Notes: generated by a model not told the origin, from the sequence alone. DNA of 64,000 nt from Candidatus Lambdaproteobacteria bacterium RIFOXYD2_FULL_56_26 (GCA_001783715.1 MFNF01000001.1:310001-374000), one strand, 5' to 3'. Shown: positions 40,957 through 50,082, numbered from the stretch's first letter. Made by a program: numbers and translations.

Positions 40957-41781
40957 TTAGAGGTGTTTTTCCAGCCAAGCCAGGATTTTGGAAGTCATCT
41001 CCAGTTCCGGGCGGTCTTGAAGTATCTCGTGGCCACAGTCGGCGTAGGCGACCAACTCCTTGTCCTTGGATTTGGCTCGGTAAAAAAAGGCCAGTAGCTT
41101 TTCTGGGCTCACCACCTTGTCGGTCCGGCTGGAGAAAACCAACAGCGGCAAGGTCAGGGATTTGGCCTTTTGGTGGAGTAGTTTGGACCACTCGATCATA
41201 CCCAAAAACAGCGCCGGTGAAAGAGTGTTGAGCCGCAAAGGATCCGAGGTGTATTCGGGCCAACGGGCCTTGATTTGGGTCAGGTCGGTGGCATCCAAGG
41301 GCTTGGGGATCAAGCGGCTCTTGTCGTGGCGGCCCAAAAACCGGGCCACTAACCCCATGACCGCACTGAAAGCGGGGTCAAAGCCAGTCAAGGGACTGCT
41401 CAAGATCAGCCCTTTGGCGAACTCTGGTTGTTGGATACAAAGGTGAGCGGAGATCAAACCGCCCATGCTGTGACCCATTACAAACAGGGGCTTGTCGGCC
41501 AAGTGTTCCGGGTTGGTTTGGATGAACCAATGGAGCTGGTCGATGTACTCCTGGAAACGGTCGATGTGCCCCCGTTTGCCCCCGGCCAGCCCGTGTCCGG
41601 GGAGGTCGAAGGCATGAACGGTAAACCCGGCTAAGGCCAAGTTTTGGGCAAACCGGTGGTACCGGCGGTAATGTTCGGCGTAACCGTGGAGTAAATAAAC
41701 TTGGCCCTTCGGACTGGAGGCGGGCCAAGTGGCATGTGGGACCGCTCGGCCTTGGGGGTCGATCAATTCTCCGGTTTTCAA
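40957..41781 (-). CDS. Alpha/beta hydrolase, lysophospholipase/monoacylglycerol lipase-like
   Basis: 274 residues. LLHGYAEHYRRY oxyanion region, DLPGHGLAGGKRG, nucleophile elbow GHSMGG (Ser near 114), acid in SSRTDKVV, and His in ADCGHEIL: a complete triad as in PldB/monoacylglycerol lipases. Cytoplasmic; no signal peptide. Start is TTG at 41781, overlapping the plsY stop as TTGA, with GGAG eight bases upstream. Its place after plsY fits phospholipid turnover (inference). Last gene of the five-gene operon. Confidence 0.88.
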   Translation of the reverse strand: MKTGELIDPQGRAVPHATWPASSPKGQVYLLHGYAEHYRRYHRFAQNLALAGFTVHAFDLPGHGLAGGKRGHIDRFQEYIDQLHWFIQTNPEHLADKPLFVMGHSMGGLISAHLCIQQPEFAKGLILSSPLTGFDPAFSAVMGLVARFLGRHDKSRLIPKPLDATDLTQIKARWPEYTSDPLRLNTLSPALFLGMIEWSKLLHQKAKSLTLPLLVFSSRTDKVVSPEKLLAFFYRAKSKDKELVAYADCGHEILQDRPELEMTSKILAWLEKHL

Positions 41782-42425
41782 GGGAGTTTCTCCTTTGTGG
41801 TCTTTAGTTTTCCCTCCGCCCCGCCAAGCAGTCGGGCAATGTTTGATTTATGCAGTATGATCAAATAAATAGAAAGCAAACTTGCCAGATACAAACGGTC
41901 GTCCAGGGACTCAAACAAAAAGACCACCAAGGGCATCAGCGCCAGAGCCGTCAAGGCAGCCAGGCTGCTGATCTTTTTCCATAAAAAGACCCCCACCCAC
42001 AAAGCAGCCAGCGCCAGAAAGACCCGCCAATCCAAAGCGGCCCAAACCCCAAAGTTGGTGGCCACCCCTTTGCCGCCGGTGAACTTGAGAAAAACCGACT
42101 TGGTGTGCCCCAAAACCGCCAAGAACCCGGCTAGGATCGAAAAGATTTCCGGGGCATGGAAGTAGCCGGAACAAAGCCAGACCGCCAAGAATCCCTTGCC
42201 GAAGTCCAAAAGGAAGGTGGCGATCCCCGCTTTTTTCCCTCCGGTGCGCATGACGTTGGTCATGCCGATGTTCCCGCTGCCTTTGGTCCGAGGGTCAAAA
42301 CCCAAAAAGACCTTGGCGATCACCAGTCCCCAGGGCACCGAGCCCAAAAGGTAGGCGGCCAACAACAGCCAAGGGGCCAGCTCGAATTGCCGAATCTCGT
42401 ACAGATGCAGTTGCAGATGCTCCAT
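41778..42425 (-). CDS. plsY: Acyl-phosphate glycerol-3-phosphate acyltransferase PlsY
   Basis: Inner-membrane enzyme making lysophosphatidic acid from acyl-phosphate and glycerol-3-phosphate. 215 residues. The three conserved PlsY loops are present: SVPWGLVIAK, then KGSGNIGMTNVMRTGGKKAG, HTKSVFLKFTGGKGVATNFG, and the C-terminal IILHKSNIARLLGGAEGKL. The ATG at 42425 has AGGA five to six bases upstream. A longer upstream reading is a shadow of mnmA. Starts two bases after mnmA ends. Confidence 0.95.
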   Translation of the reverse strand: MEHLQLHLYEIRQFELAPWLLLAAYLLGSVPWGLVIAKVFLGFDPRTKGSGNIGMTNVMRTGGKKAGIATFLLDFGKGFLAVWLCSGYFHAPEIFSILAGFLAVLGHTKSVFLKFTGGKGVATNFGVWAALDWRVFLALAALWVGVFLWKKISSLAALTALALMPLVVFLFESLDDRLYLASLLSIYLIILHKSNIARLLGGAEGKLKTTKEKLP

Positions 42426-42427
42426 CG

Positions 42428-43480
42428 CTATCCTAACAGGATACCTCCACCGACCAACAAATCCCCATCGTAAAACACCGCCGCCTGACCTGGGGTAAGG
42501 TCCTTGACCGGTTCCAAAAAGTGCAACTTGGCCAGGGGCCCGTGGGGCTCCAGTCTGGCGAATCTTTCCTGGGAATTGTACCGCACCTGAACGGCCACCT
42601 CCCGGCCCCAGTAGGGCCCTGGGTCCTGCTGCCACAACAGCTGGTCCACCAGCGCCAGGGAAGCCTCACGGGCCGACTCTCGGCCCAGGACCACTTGGTT
42701 TTTGTCCCGGTCCAGCCGGACCACATAAAGCGGCTCGGGCAGGCTCAGCCCCAGGCCCTTGCGCTGGCCAATGGTGTAAAGTGGCAAGCCCTTGTGTCGG
42801 CCCAAAACCCGGCCCTGGGTGTCCACAAAGTTTCCCGAACCAAAGGCTCCGTTTGCCCTGCGGGCCAAAAAGCCCCGGTAGCCGTCGTCTCCAACAAAAC
42901 AAAGGTCCTGGCTGTCTGGCTTAGACGCTACCTCAAGTCCAAACTCTTTGGCTAGCGCCCTGGTTTGGGACTTTTCCATCCCCCCCAAAGGGAAGAGGCA
43001 GCGGGCAAGTTGGGCCTGAGAAAGCTGATAGAGTACATAACTTTGGTCCTTGCGGGGGTCCAATCCCTTTTTGAGCAAAAACCGCCCCGCCTGTTCCTCC
43101 AACCGTACATAATGGCCGGTCACCAATTTGTCTGCCCCCAAAGCCAAGGCCTCCTCCATCATCGCCCCGAACCGGACCAGCCGGTTGCAACTCAGGCAGG
43201 GGTTGGGGGTCGCTCCGGCTAAATAGGTGCCCACAAAAGGGTCCACCACCTTTTGCTTGAACACTTGTTTGTAGTCGAGCACATAAAAGGGGATGCCCAA
43301 TTGCCTTGCCACGGACCGGGCTTGGTCCACCGCCTCAGGGGCACAGCAACGGTTGTCCCTACAGCCCTCTTCGGCCCAAAGCTTGAGCATCAGCCCGATC
43401 ACCTCGTGGCCCTGTTGGACCAGCAAGGCTGCCGCCACCGAACTGTCCACCCCGCCACTCATGCCGACCACGACCTTCAT
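42428..43480 (-). CDS. mnmA: tRNA-specific 2-thiouridylase MnmA
   Basis: Thiolates the wobble uridine 34 of Lys, Glu and Gln tRNAs. 350 residues. PP-loop GMSGGVDSSVAA at ~6-17, CCAPEAVDQARSVA, the first catalytic Cys in TPNPCLSCNRLVRFG (~98-101), second in SQDLCFVG, and TIGQRKGLG. It directly follows the cysteine desulfurase with ATGA overlap, which would supply the persulfide sulfur, so the pair forms one pathway. Confidence 0.96.
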   Translation of the reverse strand: MKVVVGMSGGVDSSVAAALLVQQGHEVIGLMLKLWAEEGCRDNRCCAPEAVDQARSVARQLGIPFYVLDYKQVFKQKVVDPFVGTYLAGATPNPCLSCNRLVRFGAMMEEALALGADKLVTGHYVRLEEQAGRFLLKKGLDPRKDQSYVLYQLSQAQLARCLFPLGGMEKSQTRALAKEFGLEVASKPDSQDLCFVGDDGYRGFLARRANGAFGSGNFVDTQGRVLGRHKGLPLYTIGQRKGLGLSLPEPLYVVRLDRDKNQVVLGRESAREASLALVDQLLWQQDPGPYWGREVAVQVRYNSQERFARLEPHGPLAKLHFLEPVKDLTPGQAAVFYDGDLLVGGGILLG

Positions 43481-44592
43481 GGCTGCCTCAGGATTCGGGT
43501 CATCACCTCTCTCAGTCTGTCCAAGGACTCGGGCCGACTGTCGGCCCCAAAACTGAACCGCAAAACCGACCGAGCCAAGGCCGGGTCGAGGCCCATGGCC
43601 AGCAGCACCGGGCTGGGTTCGTCGTTGCCCACCGAACAGGCGGAGCCGCTGCCCACCTCAAAGCCCTCTAGGTCCAGGCGCATCAACAACCGTTGGGCCA
43701 AAAAACCGGGGAACAGGTAACTTCTGATTTGGGGCAAAACGGGGGTTTGGGGCTCCAGGACTGGCTGACCAAGGCCTTCCAGGGCTAGATCTAGGGTTTG
43801 GGTCAAGGCCAAAAAGTTTTGCACCCGTTTGGTCCTTTCCTGGTAGGCTAGCGCCAAGGCTTGGGCAAAACCCCAGATTCCAGGCAGATTTTCTGTGCCC
43901 GAACGAAGGCCCCGCTCCTGCCCACCACCCAAAACCAAGGGCTCCAACTTGAGCCGTTCATTTACATAAAGCAGCCCTACCCCTTTGGGGCCGTGGAGCT
44001 TGTGGGCCGAGAGGCTCATCAAGTCCACCCCCAGTTGGGCGGGGTTTAGGTCCAGACTAGGTGAGGCTTGGGCAGCATCACAAAAAAGCGGCACCTGGGC
44101 TTTTTGGGTAACCTTGGCCAACTCGGTCACCGGCTGGACCGCTCCGGTTTCGTTGTTGGCCCACTGGATAGCCACCAAGGCAGTATTAAGCCTGATCCTC
44201 GATTTTAAGACTACCGGATCAACCAACCCTTGCCCGTTGACCGGCAAGACCTCCAACTCCACCCCAAACTTGACGCTCATCCGTTCCAGTGGCAAAAGAA
44301 CCGAAGGATGCTCCACCGGGCTAACCAGCATATGGCTCCCTGGCTTGGCCAAGCCCCAGACCGCCAGATTGTTGGCTTCAGTGCCGCCGCTGGTAAAAAC
44401 CAGTTCTTGGGGTTTCACGGCCAAAAGCTTGGCGATATTTTGTCTGGCTTGGGTCAATGCCGCCGCAGCCTGTTGGCCGGACTGGTGGATTCCGCTGGGG
44501 TTGGCGGCGGAAAAAAACGGGCTCTGGGCCTCCAAAACCCTGGGGTCCAGGGGCGTGGAAGCGGCGTGGTCCAGATAGACCCTAACGTTCAT
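43477..44592 (-). CDS. Cysteine desulfurase (NifS/IscS family)
   Basis: PLP enzyme that releases sulfur from cysteine as an enzyme-bound persulfide. 371 residues. YLDHAASTPLDP near the N-terminus, TSGGTEANNLA, WANNETGAVQP, PLP lysine in SAHKLHGPKG (~198), GGGQERGLRSGTEN, active-site Cys in GSGSACSVG (~318). A short active-site loop indicates a group I (IscS/NifS) enzyme. Upstream of mnmA with ATGA overlap and 11 bases overlapping the end of the preceding gene. Likely devoted to tRNA thiolation. Confidence 0.93.
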   Translation of the reverse strand: MNVRVYLDHAASTPLDPRVLEAQSPFFSAANPSGIHQSGQQAAAALTQARQNIAKLLAVKPQELVFTSGGTEANNLAVWGLAKPGSHMLVSPVEHPSVLLPLERMSVKFGVELEVLPVNGQGLVDPVVLKSRIRLNTALVAIQWANNETGAVQPVTELAKVTQKAQVPLFCDAAQASPSLDLNPAQLGVDLMSLSAHKLHGPKGVGLLYVNERLKLEPLVLGGGQERGLRSGTENLPGIWGFAQALALAYQERTKRVQNFLALTQTLDLALEGLGQPVLEPQTPVLPQIRSYLFPGFLAQRLLMRLDLEGFEVGSGSACSVGNDEPSPVLLAMGLDPALARSVLRFSFGADSRPESLDRLREVMTRILRQP

Positions 44593-45316
44593 GGAGCTGT
44601 TGGGGCTTGATCTGGTGGAACGAGGTTTCCACCTGTTCGGGCAAGCTGACCTTCTCCAGCGCCAAGACCAAGTCCGCCTCTTTGGACAAAAAAAGCTGCC
44701 GCACGAACAGAGGCACCGCTCCGGGCTGGATCAAACCGGGCAACACGCCCAGGGCCGGGGTTCCGGCTCGGTCGAAGTGCTGCAAAAAACGGGTGCAGTG
44801 GGTCTCCAGGGCTTCCTGCTCCGGTGCCTTGAGGGTCAAGCGGTACAGCTCCAAGGTGGCCGTGGGGGCCAGGAGTTCGGGCAGTTCCAGGGCCTCCCAA
44901 TGGTCGGTCCGAAAGCGGTCGGTACCGGTTCTCTTAAGCTTGCCCAGACCAATCAGGCAGCCTTGTACCAAGCCCAAGGCCCCGTTGAGCTTGACCTCAA
45001 ACAGCCCATTTTCGCCGGTCAAAACCTGGAAATATGGGTGCCTTGCATCGGCGATCCGCAGCACCACCGCCTCTTTGGGTTCGGTGTGCCGGTGGTGGCC
45101 GCCGGGCCGGTACTTGAAGGCAAAGCTCTCCTGGTCCTTGAGGCCCAAGAGGTGGGTGACGATCTCAAATTCCAAGATCGGCTTGCCCTCGAACCTTTGG
45201 CAGGGGTGCAGCGCCCAGGCCCCCGGTGCATAGTCCACCAGTTGGGGCTGGTCACCTTTGACCAAAAAGGTTAAGGCTTTGCAGTTCGGGCAGTAAAAGG
45301 GCAGCAGGAGCTTCAT
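44582..45316 (-). CDS. Conserved-looking protein of unknown function with N-terminal zinc-ribbon cysteines
   Basis: 244 residues. The N-terminus MKLLLPFYCPNCKAL has a CPNC knuckle; a third Cys lies in LHPCQRF near 39. The rest is rich in Leu and beta-prone segments (EFEIVTHLLGLKDQESFAFKYRP, then NGLFEVKLNGALGLVQG), with no signal peptide or membrane helix and no family I recognise. It is the first gene of an operon with cysteine desulfurase (11-base overlap) and mnmA. A role in sulfur transfer or tRNA modification is the simplest guess, without direct evidence. Confidence 0.75.
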   Translation of the reverse strand: MKLLLPFYCPNCKALTFLVKGDQPQLVDYAPGAWALHPCQRFEGKPILEFEIVTHLLGLKDQESFAFKYRPGGHHRHTEPKEAVVLRIADARHPYFQVLTGENGLFEVKLNGALGLVQGCLIGLGKLKRTGTDRFRTDHWEALELPELLAPTATLELYRLTLKAPEQEALETHCTRFLQHFDRAGTPALGVLPGLIQPGAVPLFVRQLFLSKEADLVLALEKVSLPEQVETSFHQIKPQQLHER

Positions 45317-45405
45317 GTAGGTCTCAATAAAAAGGAAAGGCTAACCCAAGTTCTTTGGATTTGCAATCCCCGGCGGCTAGGTTGACTGGACAATTTGGCC
45401 GATTC

Positions 45406-45414
45406 TGTTAGAAT
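45406..45414 (+). promoter_or_regulatory. Extended -10 promoter for the DtxR-family gene
   Basis: TG-T-TAGAAT, an extended -10 box 26 bases before the ATG. TTGACT lies upstream at 45382-45387, but the 21-base spacing is too long for a normal -35 pairing. The region also divides this gene from the divergent zinc-ribbon gene. Confidence 0.45.
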
Positions 45415-45439
45415 CTCGCAAACTTCAAACAAAAAACAG

Positions 45440-46114
45440 ATGGCGGTTGAACGAAACTCGGTGGTGGTGGAGGAATATCTCCAGGTGATCTATGCCTTAA
45501 CCGGGTCCGAGGGGCCGGTCAAGGCGATTCAGCTGGCCACAAGGCTGGCTTCGAGCCCCAGCACCGTGCACGCCACCTTGAGCCGGATGCAGCGAGACGG
45601 CTTGGTGGAAGTGGGGCCCAAAAAAGAGGTCCTGCTCACTTCCAAAGGCCAGACCAAGGCGGAGTCCCTGGTTTACCGGCACCAGTTGGTGGAAAGCTTT
45701 TTGTGTGACCGGTTGGGGATCCCCTGGCACGAAGTCCACCACCATGCCCACATCTTGGAACATGGTCTGACCCCATTGGTGGTGGAGCGGTTGGCCGAGT
45801 TTCTGGGCTTTCCGGGCTTTTGCCCTCACGGTACCCCCATGCCCGGTTCGGGAACCAACCTACCGGCTTCCACCTTGGCCCTTTCGGCGCTGGAAGAGGG
45901 GAGGGATTTTCAGGTGGTGGTGATCCGGGAGGTGTTGGAAGACCAACAGGAATTGATGGAGTTTCTGGAACGCCACCACCTGCAACCGGGAGAGCGGCTA
46001 AAATTTCTTGAAAAAATCAAAGCCACCGACTCGATGCTGTTGGAATACCAAGGGACCAGCTTTTCTCTCCCCCTAGGGGTCGCCGACAAAATCGGCATTT
46101 TGCCCTTGGCCTAA
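45440..46114 (+). CDS. DtxR/MntR family metal-dependent transcriptional regulator
   Basis: 224 residues. N-terminal winged helix (VEEYLQVIYAL, IQLATRLASSPSTVHATLSRMQRDGLV), then a metal-binding/dimerisation domain with VYRHQLVESFL, WHEVHHHAHILEHGL and CPHGTPMPG, the metal ligands typical of IdeR/DtxR proteins. A C-terminal FeoA/SH3-like domain follows (LLEYQGTSFSLPLGVADKI). Three-domain length points to the iron-type (IdeR/DtxR) rather than short MntR form. No metal transporter lies nearby. Start ATG at 45440; upstream codons in frame are promoter sequence. Ends two bases from the facing transporter gene. Confidence 0.92.
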   Translation: MAVERNSVVVEEYLQVIYALTGSEGPVKAIQLATRLASSPSTVHATLSRMQRDGLVEVGPKKEVLLTSKGQTKAESLVYRHQLVESFLCDRLGIPWHEVHHHAHILEHGLTPLVVERLAEFLGFPGFCPHGTPMPGSGTNLPASTLALSALEEGRDFQVVVIREVLEDQQELMEFLERHHLQPGERLKFLEKIKATDSMLLEYQGTSFSLPLGVADKIGILPLA

Positions 46115-46116
46115 AC

Positions 46117-48306
46117 TCAAAGCCGTTCCTTTTTTCCGTACCAGCCCCACTGGAGCCCGGTAAAGACCAGCAGCACCAAAAAGACCCCATAGGCTACCGC
46201 CGAAGCGTAACCCATTTCCTGCCGGTGGAAGGCCAGGTCATAGAGATAATAAACCGCCGTTTCCGAAGACCGCAGCGGCCCGCCCCGGGTCATCAGCAAG
46301 ACTTCCCCAAACACCTGGAACGCCAAGATTGAATCCATTACCGTCGCCACCAGCAAGGTCGGTTTAAGCAGCGGTAGGGTGATGGTAAAAAACTGCCGGA
46401 CCTTGCCCGCCCCTTCGAGGCCGGAGGCCTCATAATATTCCTGGGGAATCGCCTGGAGCCCGGCGAGCAACATCAAGGTGTAAAACCCAAAACTCGCCCA
46501 GATGTTCATTACCATGATCGAAGGCAAGGCCCAATTGGGGTCCTTGAGCCAATGGTGCCCCGGCACCCCGACCCAGGAAAGAACCTGATTGACCAACCCT
46601 ACGGGGCTGTAAAGCTCGACAAACAAGGCAGCGATGACCATCACGCTGGTGACCACCGGGACAAAAAAGCTGACCCGGTAAAAGGTTTTTAAACGGATCC
46701 GCTGGTTCAACACCACTGCCAACACCAAGGCCAGCACCAAAATCGCCGGGACCGTGCCCAGCACAAAATAAAAGCTGTGCCCCATGGAAGCCCAAAAATG
46801 GGGGTCTTGCCACATCCGGCCATAGTTGGCCCAGCCCACCCAAGCAGGCGGGAGGCCGTCGGTTGCCTCAAAGTCGGTGAAGCTCAGGTAAACCGAATGG
46901 GCAATCGGGTACAGGCTGAACACCCCAAACACCAGAATCCAAGGCCCCAAAAAGACCAGGGTGTCTTTGTGGTACCGCCAAGCCTTGGCGGTTTTGGCCC
47001 GGTTTGTAGCGGTGGCACCCCGGTACCGGAGCGCCTGCCAAAGCCCGTAGCCCAGAGCCAAAAAAGCGCAGGCTCCCCCAAGGAGTTTAAGAAACAGCCC
47101 CCACCGGTCAAGTCCGTCCTGGACCGCCCGGACCTTGGGGTTCAAAAGCGGCTCTATGTCTTGGGCCAAGGTCTCCAAGGCCGCTGCCGGTTCGTCGAGG
47201 CCGTACAAAACCCGTTCCAACCCTTGGGAGAAAACCTCTTGGATCTCAACCCACCTTGGATGGGAGGGGGGGGCGGTGCTTTGTTGCAGGATCTTAAGGA
47301 AGACCAACAACTCTGGGTGCTCGTTCCGGTAGAAGTCGGAACCGGCGGCATCCTTGTGGGCTGGAAACAGGGTGGTGATCCGACCAGTGATGGCGGCGCT
47401 GACCTCGGGGCGGACCAGAAAGTCCACCAACATCCGGGCTTCCTTTGGGGAGGCGCTGGTTTTGGCAATGGCCAACATCTGCCCTCCCCCAAAAGCAATG
47501 CTTTGCCCACCCCGCTCGGGCGGGGGCAGGGGGACCACGGCGAACCGGAGTTTAGGGTTTTCTCGTTTGAACCGCTCGATCTGCCCCGGCTCTTCGAGCA
47601 TCAGGCCCAGCTTGCCTTCCCCAAAGGCCTTGCGGACCACTTGGTTCTCGTCGAACTGGCCCACCTGCTTGAGCTTGCGGTAAAACTCCAGGGCCTCCAA
47701 AAAGGCCGGGTCCCTGAGGCCGGTACCCCCTTCTGGTTTGAGCAACCGGGAGCCTTTGGACCAAACAAAGGGCAGGAAGGTCTGGCTGGTGGTGTAGGTG
47801 CCGGTCTTGACCCCATAACCGTGGACCTGGTGCCCCAGCGCCTCGATCTTGGTTGCGGCGGCCAAAAGCCCAGCCCAGTCTAAAGGCAGCTCCGCCCCGG
47901 CCTGTTCCAAAAGGTCCAGGTTCACAAACAGGGCATTGGTCGAGAGGGTCCAGGGGACGGCGTAAAACTTCCCTTGGTAGGCGGCAGGGTCCCAGCCGTT
48001 GAGTTTGCCTGCCAACGGGCCGGGGTCGAGGGGGCTTAAGCCCGAAGAGAATCCGGCCACCCAGGTGGAGCCGATTTCCATCACGTCGGGGCTCTGCCCG
48101 GCCGCCATGGCGGTCAGGATCTTGTTGAGCCCGTCTCCCCAGGTCAACCGTTCCACCTGTACGGTGATCCCGGTTTCCGCCTCAAACTTGGCCAGCTCGG
48201 GGGCCAGCCACTCTGAGGGCCAGAATTGCCAGAATTGCAAGACCTTGGCCTCCAGGGGAGAAGCCAAGGCCAGGAAGGCCAACCAAAGCAGCAGGGATCT
48301 GGCCAT
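46117..48306 (-). CDS. Fused ABC transporter: sugar-type substrate-binding protein plus MalF-like permease
   Basis: 729 residues joining two normally separate proteins. Residues 1-20 are a signal peptide (LLLWLAFLALASPLEA). Residues ~21-400 are a family 1 (MalE-like) solute-binding protein: WQFWPSEW, ERLTWGDG, AAGQSPDVMEIGSTW, and VPWTLSTNALFVNLDLLEQAG. A first helix at ~415-435 leads to a MalF-type permease (~455-729) with PIAHSVYLSFTDFE and the EAA loop EYYEASGLEGAGKVRQFF near 618-640. No second permease (MalG) or ATPase is in the window. Tethering would keep the binding protein at its own channel. 17 bases after mtnP, so probably co-transcribed. Substrate: likely a sugar or glycerol-phosphate, unproven. 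Confidence 0.9.
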   Translation of the reverse strand: MARSLLLWLAFLALASPLEAKVLQFWQFWPSEWLAPELAKFEAETGITVQVERLTWGDGLNKILTAMAAGQSPDVMEIGSTWVAGFSSGLSPLDPGPLAGKLNGWDPAAYQGKFYAVPWTLSTNALFVNLDLLEQAGAELPLDWAGLLAAATKIEALGHQVHGYGVKTGTYTTSQTFLPFVWSKGSRLLKPEGGTGLRDPAFLEALEFYRKLKQVGQFDENQVVRKAFGEGKLGLMLEEPGQIERFKRENPKLRFAVVPLPPPERGGQSIAFGGGQMLAIAKTSASPKEARMLVDFLVRPEVSAAITGRITTLFPAHKDAAGSDFYRNEHPELLVFLKILQQSTAPPSHPRWVEIQEVFSQGLERVLYGLDEPAAALETLAQDIEPLLNPKVRAVQDGLDRWGLFLKLLGGACAFLALGYGLWQALRYRGATATNRAKTAKAWRYHKDTLVFLGPWILVFGVFSLYPIAHSVYLSFTDFEATDGLPPAWVGWANYGRMWQDPHFWASMGHSFYFVLGTVPAILVLALVLAVVLNQRIRLKTFYRVSFFVPVVTSVMVIAALFVELYSPVGLVNQVLSWVGVPGHHWLKDPNWALPSIMVMNIWASFGFYTLMLLAGLQAIPQEYYEASGLEGAGKVRQFFTITLPLLKPTLLVATVMDSILAFQVFGEVLLMTRGGPLRSSETAVYYLYDLAFHRQEMGYASAVAYGVFLVLLVFTGLQWGWYGKKERL

Positions 48307-48323
48307 TGGAGGGAAGGGGTTTT

Positions 48324-49172
48324 TTAGGAAACGTATTTCCCGATGATCAGTTTGAGCTTTTCCTTGGTCGCCGCCGGGATCAGTTCCGGCTTGGTCATGA
48401 TGGCGTATTTGAGGGAGGAATCGTGGCCACAGGTGCCGCCGGGGCTGTAGCTTTCCACCAGGGCCTTCAAGATCGCCTTGCTGTTGCCCACGTTTTGGGC
48501 CATGACCTTCAAGACCGCTTCCAAGGTCACTTCTTCATCGTGCCAGCAGTCGTAGTCGGTCGAAAGGGCGATGGTGCCAAAGCAAAGCTCTGCTTCCCTG
48601 GCCAACTTGGCTTCCTGGAGGTTGGTCATGCCGATCACCGCAGCGCCGATCTGCCGGTAAAACTCCGATTCCGCCTTGGTGGAGAACAGGGGGCCTTCCA
48701 TGCAAACGTAAGTACCGCCCCGGTGGTAGGTCACCCCCACCTTCTTGACCGCCGCTTCCAGGCCGTTGCAAAGGTCGGCGCAGACCGGGTGGCCAAACTG
48801 GAGGTGGGCCACCACTCCTTCCCCAAAAAAGGTGGAAGGGCGGTCTTTGGTGCGGTCAAAAAATTGGTCGGGAATGACGATGTGCCCAGGAGCGATTTCC
48901 TCCTTGAGGCTGCCCACGGCGCTGACCGAAACCAGATGGGTCACGCCCAGGCTTTTCATGGCCCAGATGTTGGCCCTGTAGTTGATCTCGCTGGGCAAAA
49001 TCCGGTGGCCCCGGCCATGACGGGGCAAAAAGACCATGTCCTTGCCCAACAGCTTGCCTTGGACCAAGGCATCCGAAGGGTCGCCAAAGGGGGTTTTGAC
49101 GGTCAATTCGGAAACCCCTTCCATTCCTTCCATTTCATACAGGCCACTGCCGCCGATCACACCAAATTTCAT
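48324..49172 (-). CDS. mtnP: S-methyl-5'-thioadenosine phosphorylase
   Basis: Cleaves methylthioadenosine, a by-product of polyamine and quorum-signal synthesis, to adenine and methylthioribose-1-phosphate. 282 residues. IGGSGLYEMEG, phosphate-binding RHGRGHRILPSEINYRAN, CMEGPLFSTKAESEFYR, IGMTNLQEAKLAREAELCF and ALSTDYDCWH are all family signatures, the last favouring MTA over inosine. Follows truA by 67 bases and precedes the fused transporter by 17. Confidence 0.95.
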   Translation of the reverse strand: MKFGVIGGSGLYEMEGMEGVSELTVKTPFGDPSDALVQGKLLGKDMVFLPRHGRGHRILPSEINYRANIWAMKSLGVTHLVSVSAVGSLKEEIAPGHIVIPDQFFDRTKDRPSTFFGEGVVAHLQFGHPVCADLCNGLEAAVKKVGVTYHRGGTYVCMEGPLFSTKAESEFYRQIGAAVIGMTNLQEAKLAREAELCFGTIALSTDYDCWHDEEVTLEAVLKVMAQNVGNSKAILKALVESYSPGGTCGHDSSLKYAIMTKPELIPAATKEKLKLIIGKYVS

Positions 49173-49239
49173 CCGGTTCCTTAGTTTAGGAGGTCAAAAC
49201 CAATGGTTGTTTTACCCTTACGGGCTTTGTTTGGGCAGC

Positions 49240-50082
49240 TTAGACAAAAAAGGACTTGCTGACAAGAGCGGGATCGTTTTGGCCCCAGTCCCCCTGCCCA
49301 TTTTTGAGTCCCCTGGTGACAAACGGGTCCGGGTCGTAAAAGACCTTTTCCAGCCAAAGCCCGTGGGCCGGAGCGGTTTGGCCGGTGTGGCTCCGTTGGC
49401 CGGAGCCCAGCGCCTTGGCCACCGTCCCCTGGGGCTTTTGCCCCCAAGCGATTTCCACCAAGGTGCCCACCATGATCCGCACCATGTTGCGCAAAAAGGA
49501 ATCCCCGGAAATCACCAAGGTCACAATCTGCCCATTGACCTCCGGGGTGACCAAAAGCTTGACCGCAAAGATGGACTTTTGAGCGCTGGTGGACTGGCAA
49601 CCCCGGCCCCGGAAGGCGGAGAAGTCGTGGGTGCCTACAAACTCTTGGGCCGCCGTTTCCAAGGCGTTGAGGTCCAAGGGCTTGGTGGACCACCAGTGGT
49701 CTTTGAGTCTAAAAGGAGAGGGGTAGGGGCTTTGCCAGATTTGGTAGCGGTATTCCTTGCCTTGGGTTTCCTTGACCCGAAAGTCCGGGGGAACCAAAAC
49801 CAAGTCCTTGAGGGCAATGTCCGACGGTAGGTAGGTATTGATGCCCAACAGAACACGGTTGAGCGGCAAAAGAGGGGCATCAAAGGCGATCACTTGCCCA
49901 CGGGCGTGGACACCGGCATCGGTACGGCTGGGCACGGTCACCCAGGTGGAACGGCCAAACAGCTTGGAGGCCGCCTCAACCAGTTTTTCCTGGACCGTTG
50001 GCCCCTGGGGTTGGACTTGCCACCCCAGGTAACCGGTTCCTTCATACTCCACCAAACCCAAATACCGGCAAACAGGCTCCAA
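49240..50082 (-). CDS. truA: tRNA pseudouridine(38-40) synthase TruA
   Basis: Modifies U38-40 in the anticodon arm. 280 residues. EYEGTGYLGWQVQP near the start, catalytic Asp in SRTDAGVHARGQV (~55), FRVKETQGKEYRY, GDSFLRNMVRIMVGTL. The frame opens with TTG at 50082, giving MEPVCRYLGL, close to the standard N-terminus; no better codon is available upstream. 14 bases after trxA on the same strand. Confidence 0.93.
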   Translation of the reverse strand: MEPVCRYLGLVEYEGTGYLGWQVQPQGPTVQEKLVEAASKLFGRSTWVTVPSRTDAGVHARGQVIAFDAPLLPLNRVLLGINTYLPSDIALKDLVLVPPDFRVKETQGKEYRYQIWQSPYPSPFRLKDHWWSTKPLDLNALETAAQEFVGTHDFSAFRGRGCQSTSAQKSIFAVKLLVTPEVNGQIVTLVISGDSFLRNMVRIMVGTLVEIAWGQKPQGTVAKALGSGQRSHTGQTAPAHGLWLEKVFYDPDPFVTRGLKNGQGDWGQNDPALVSKSFFV

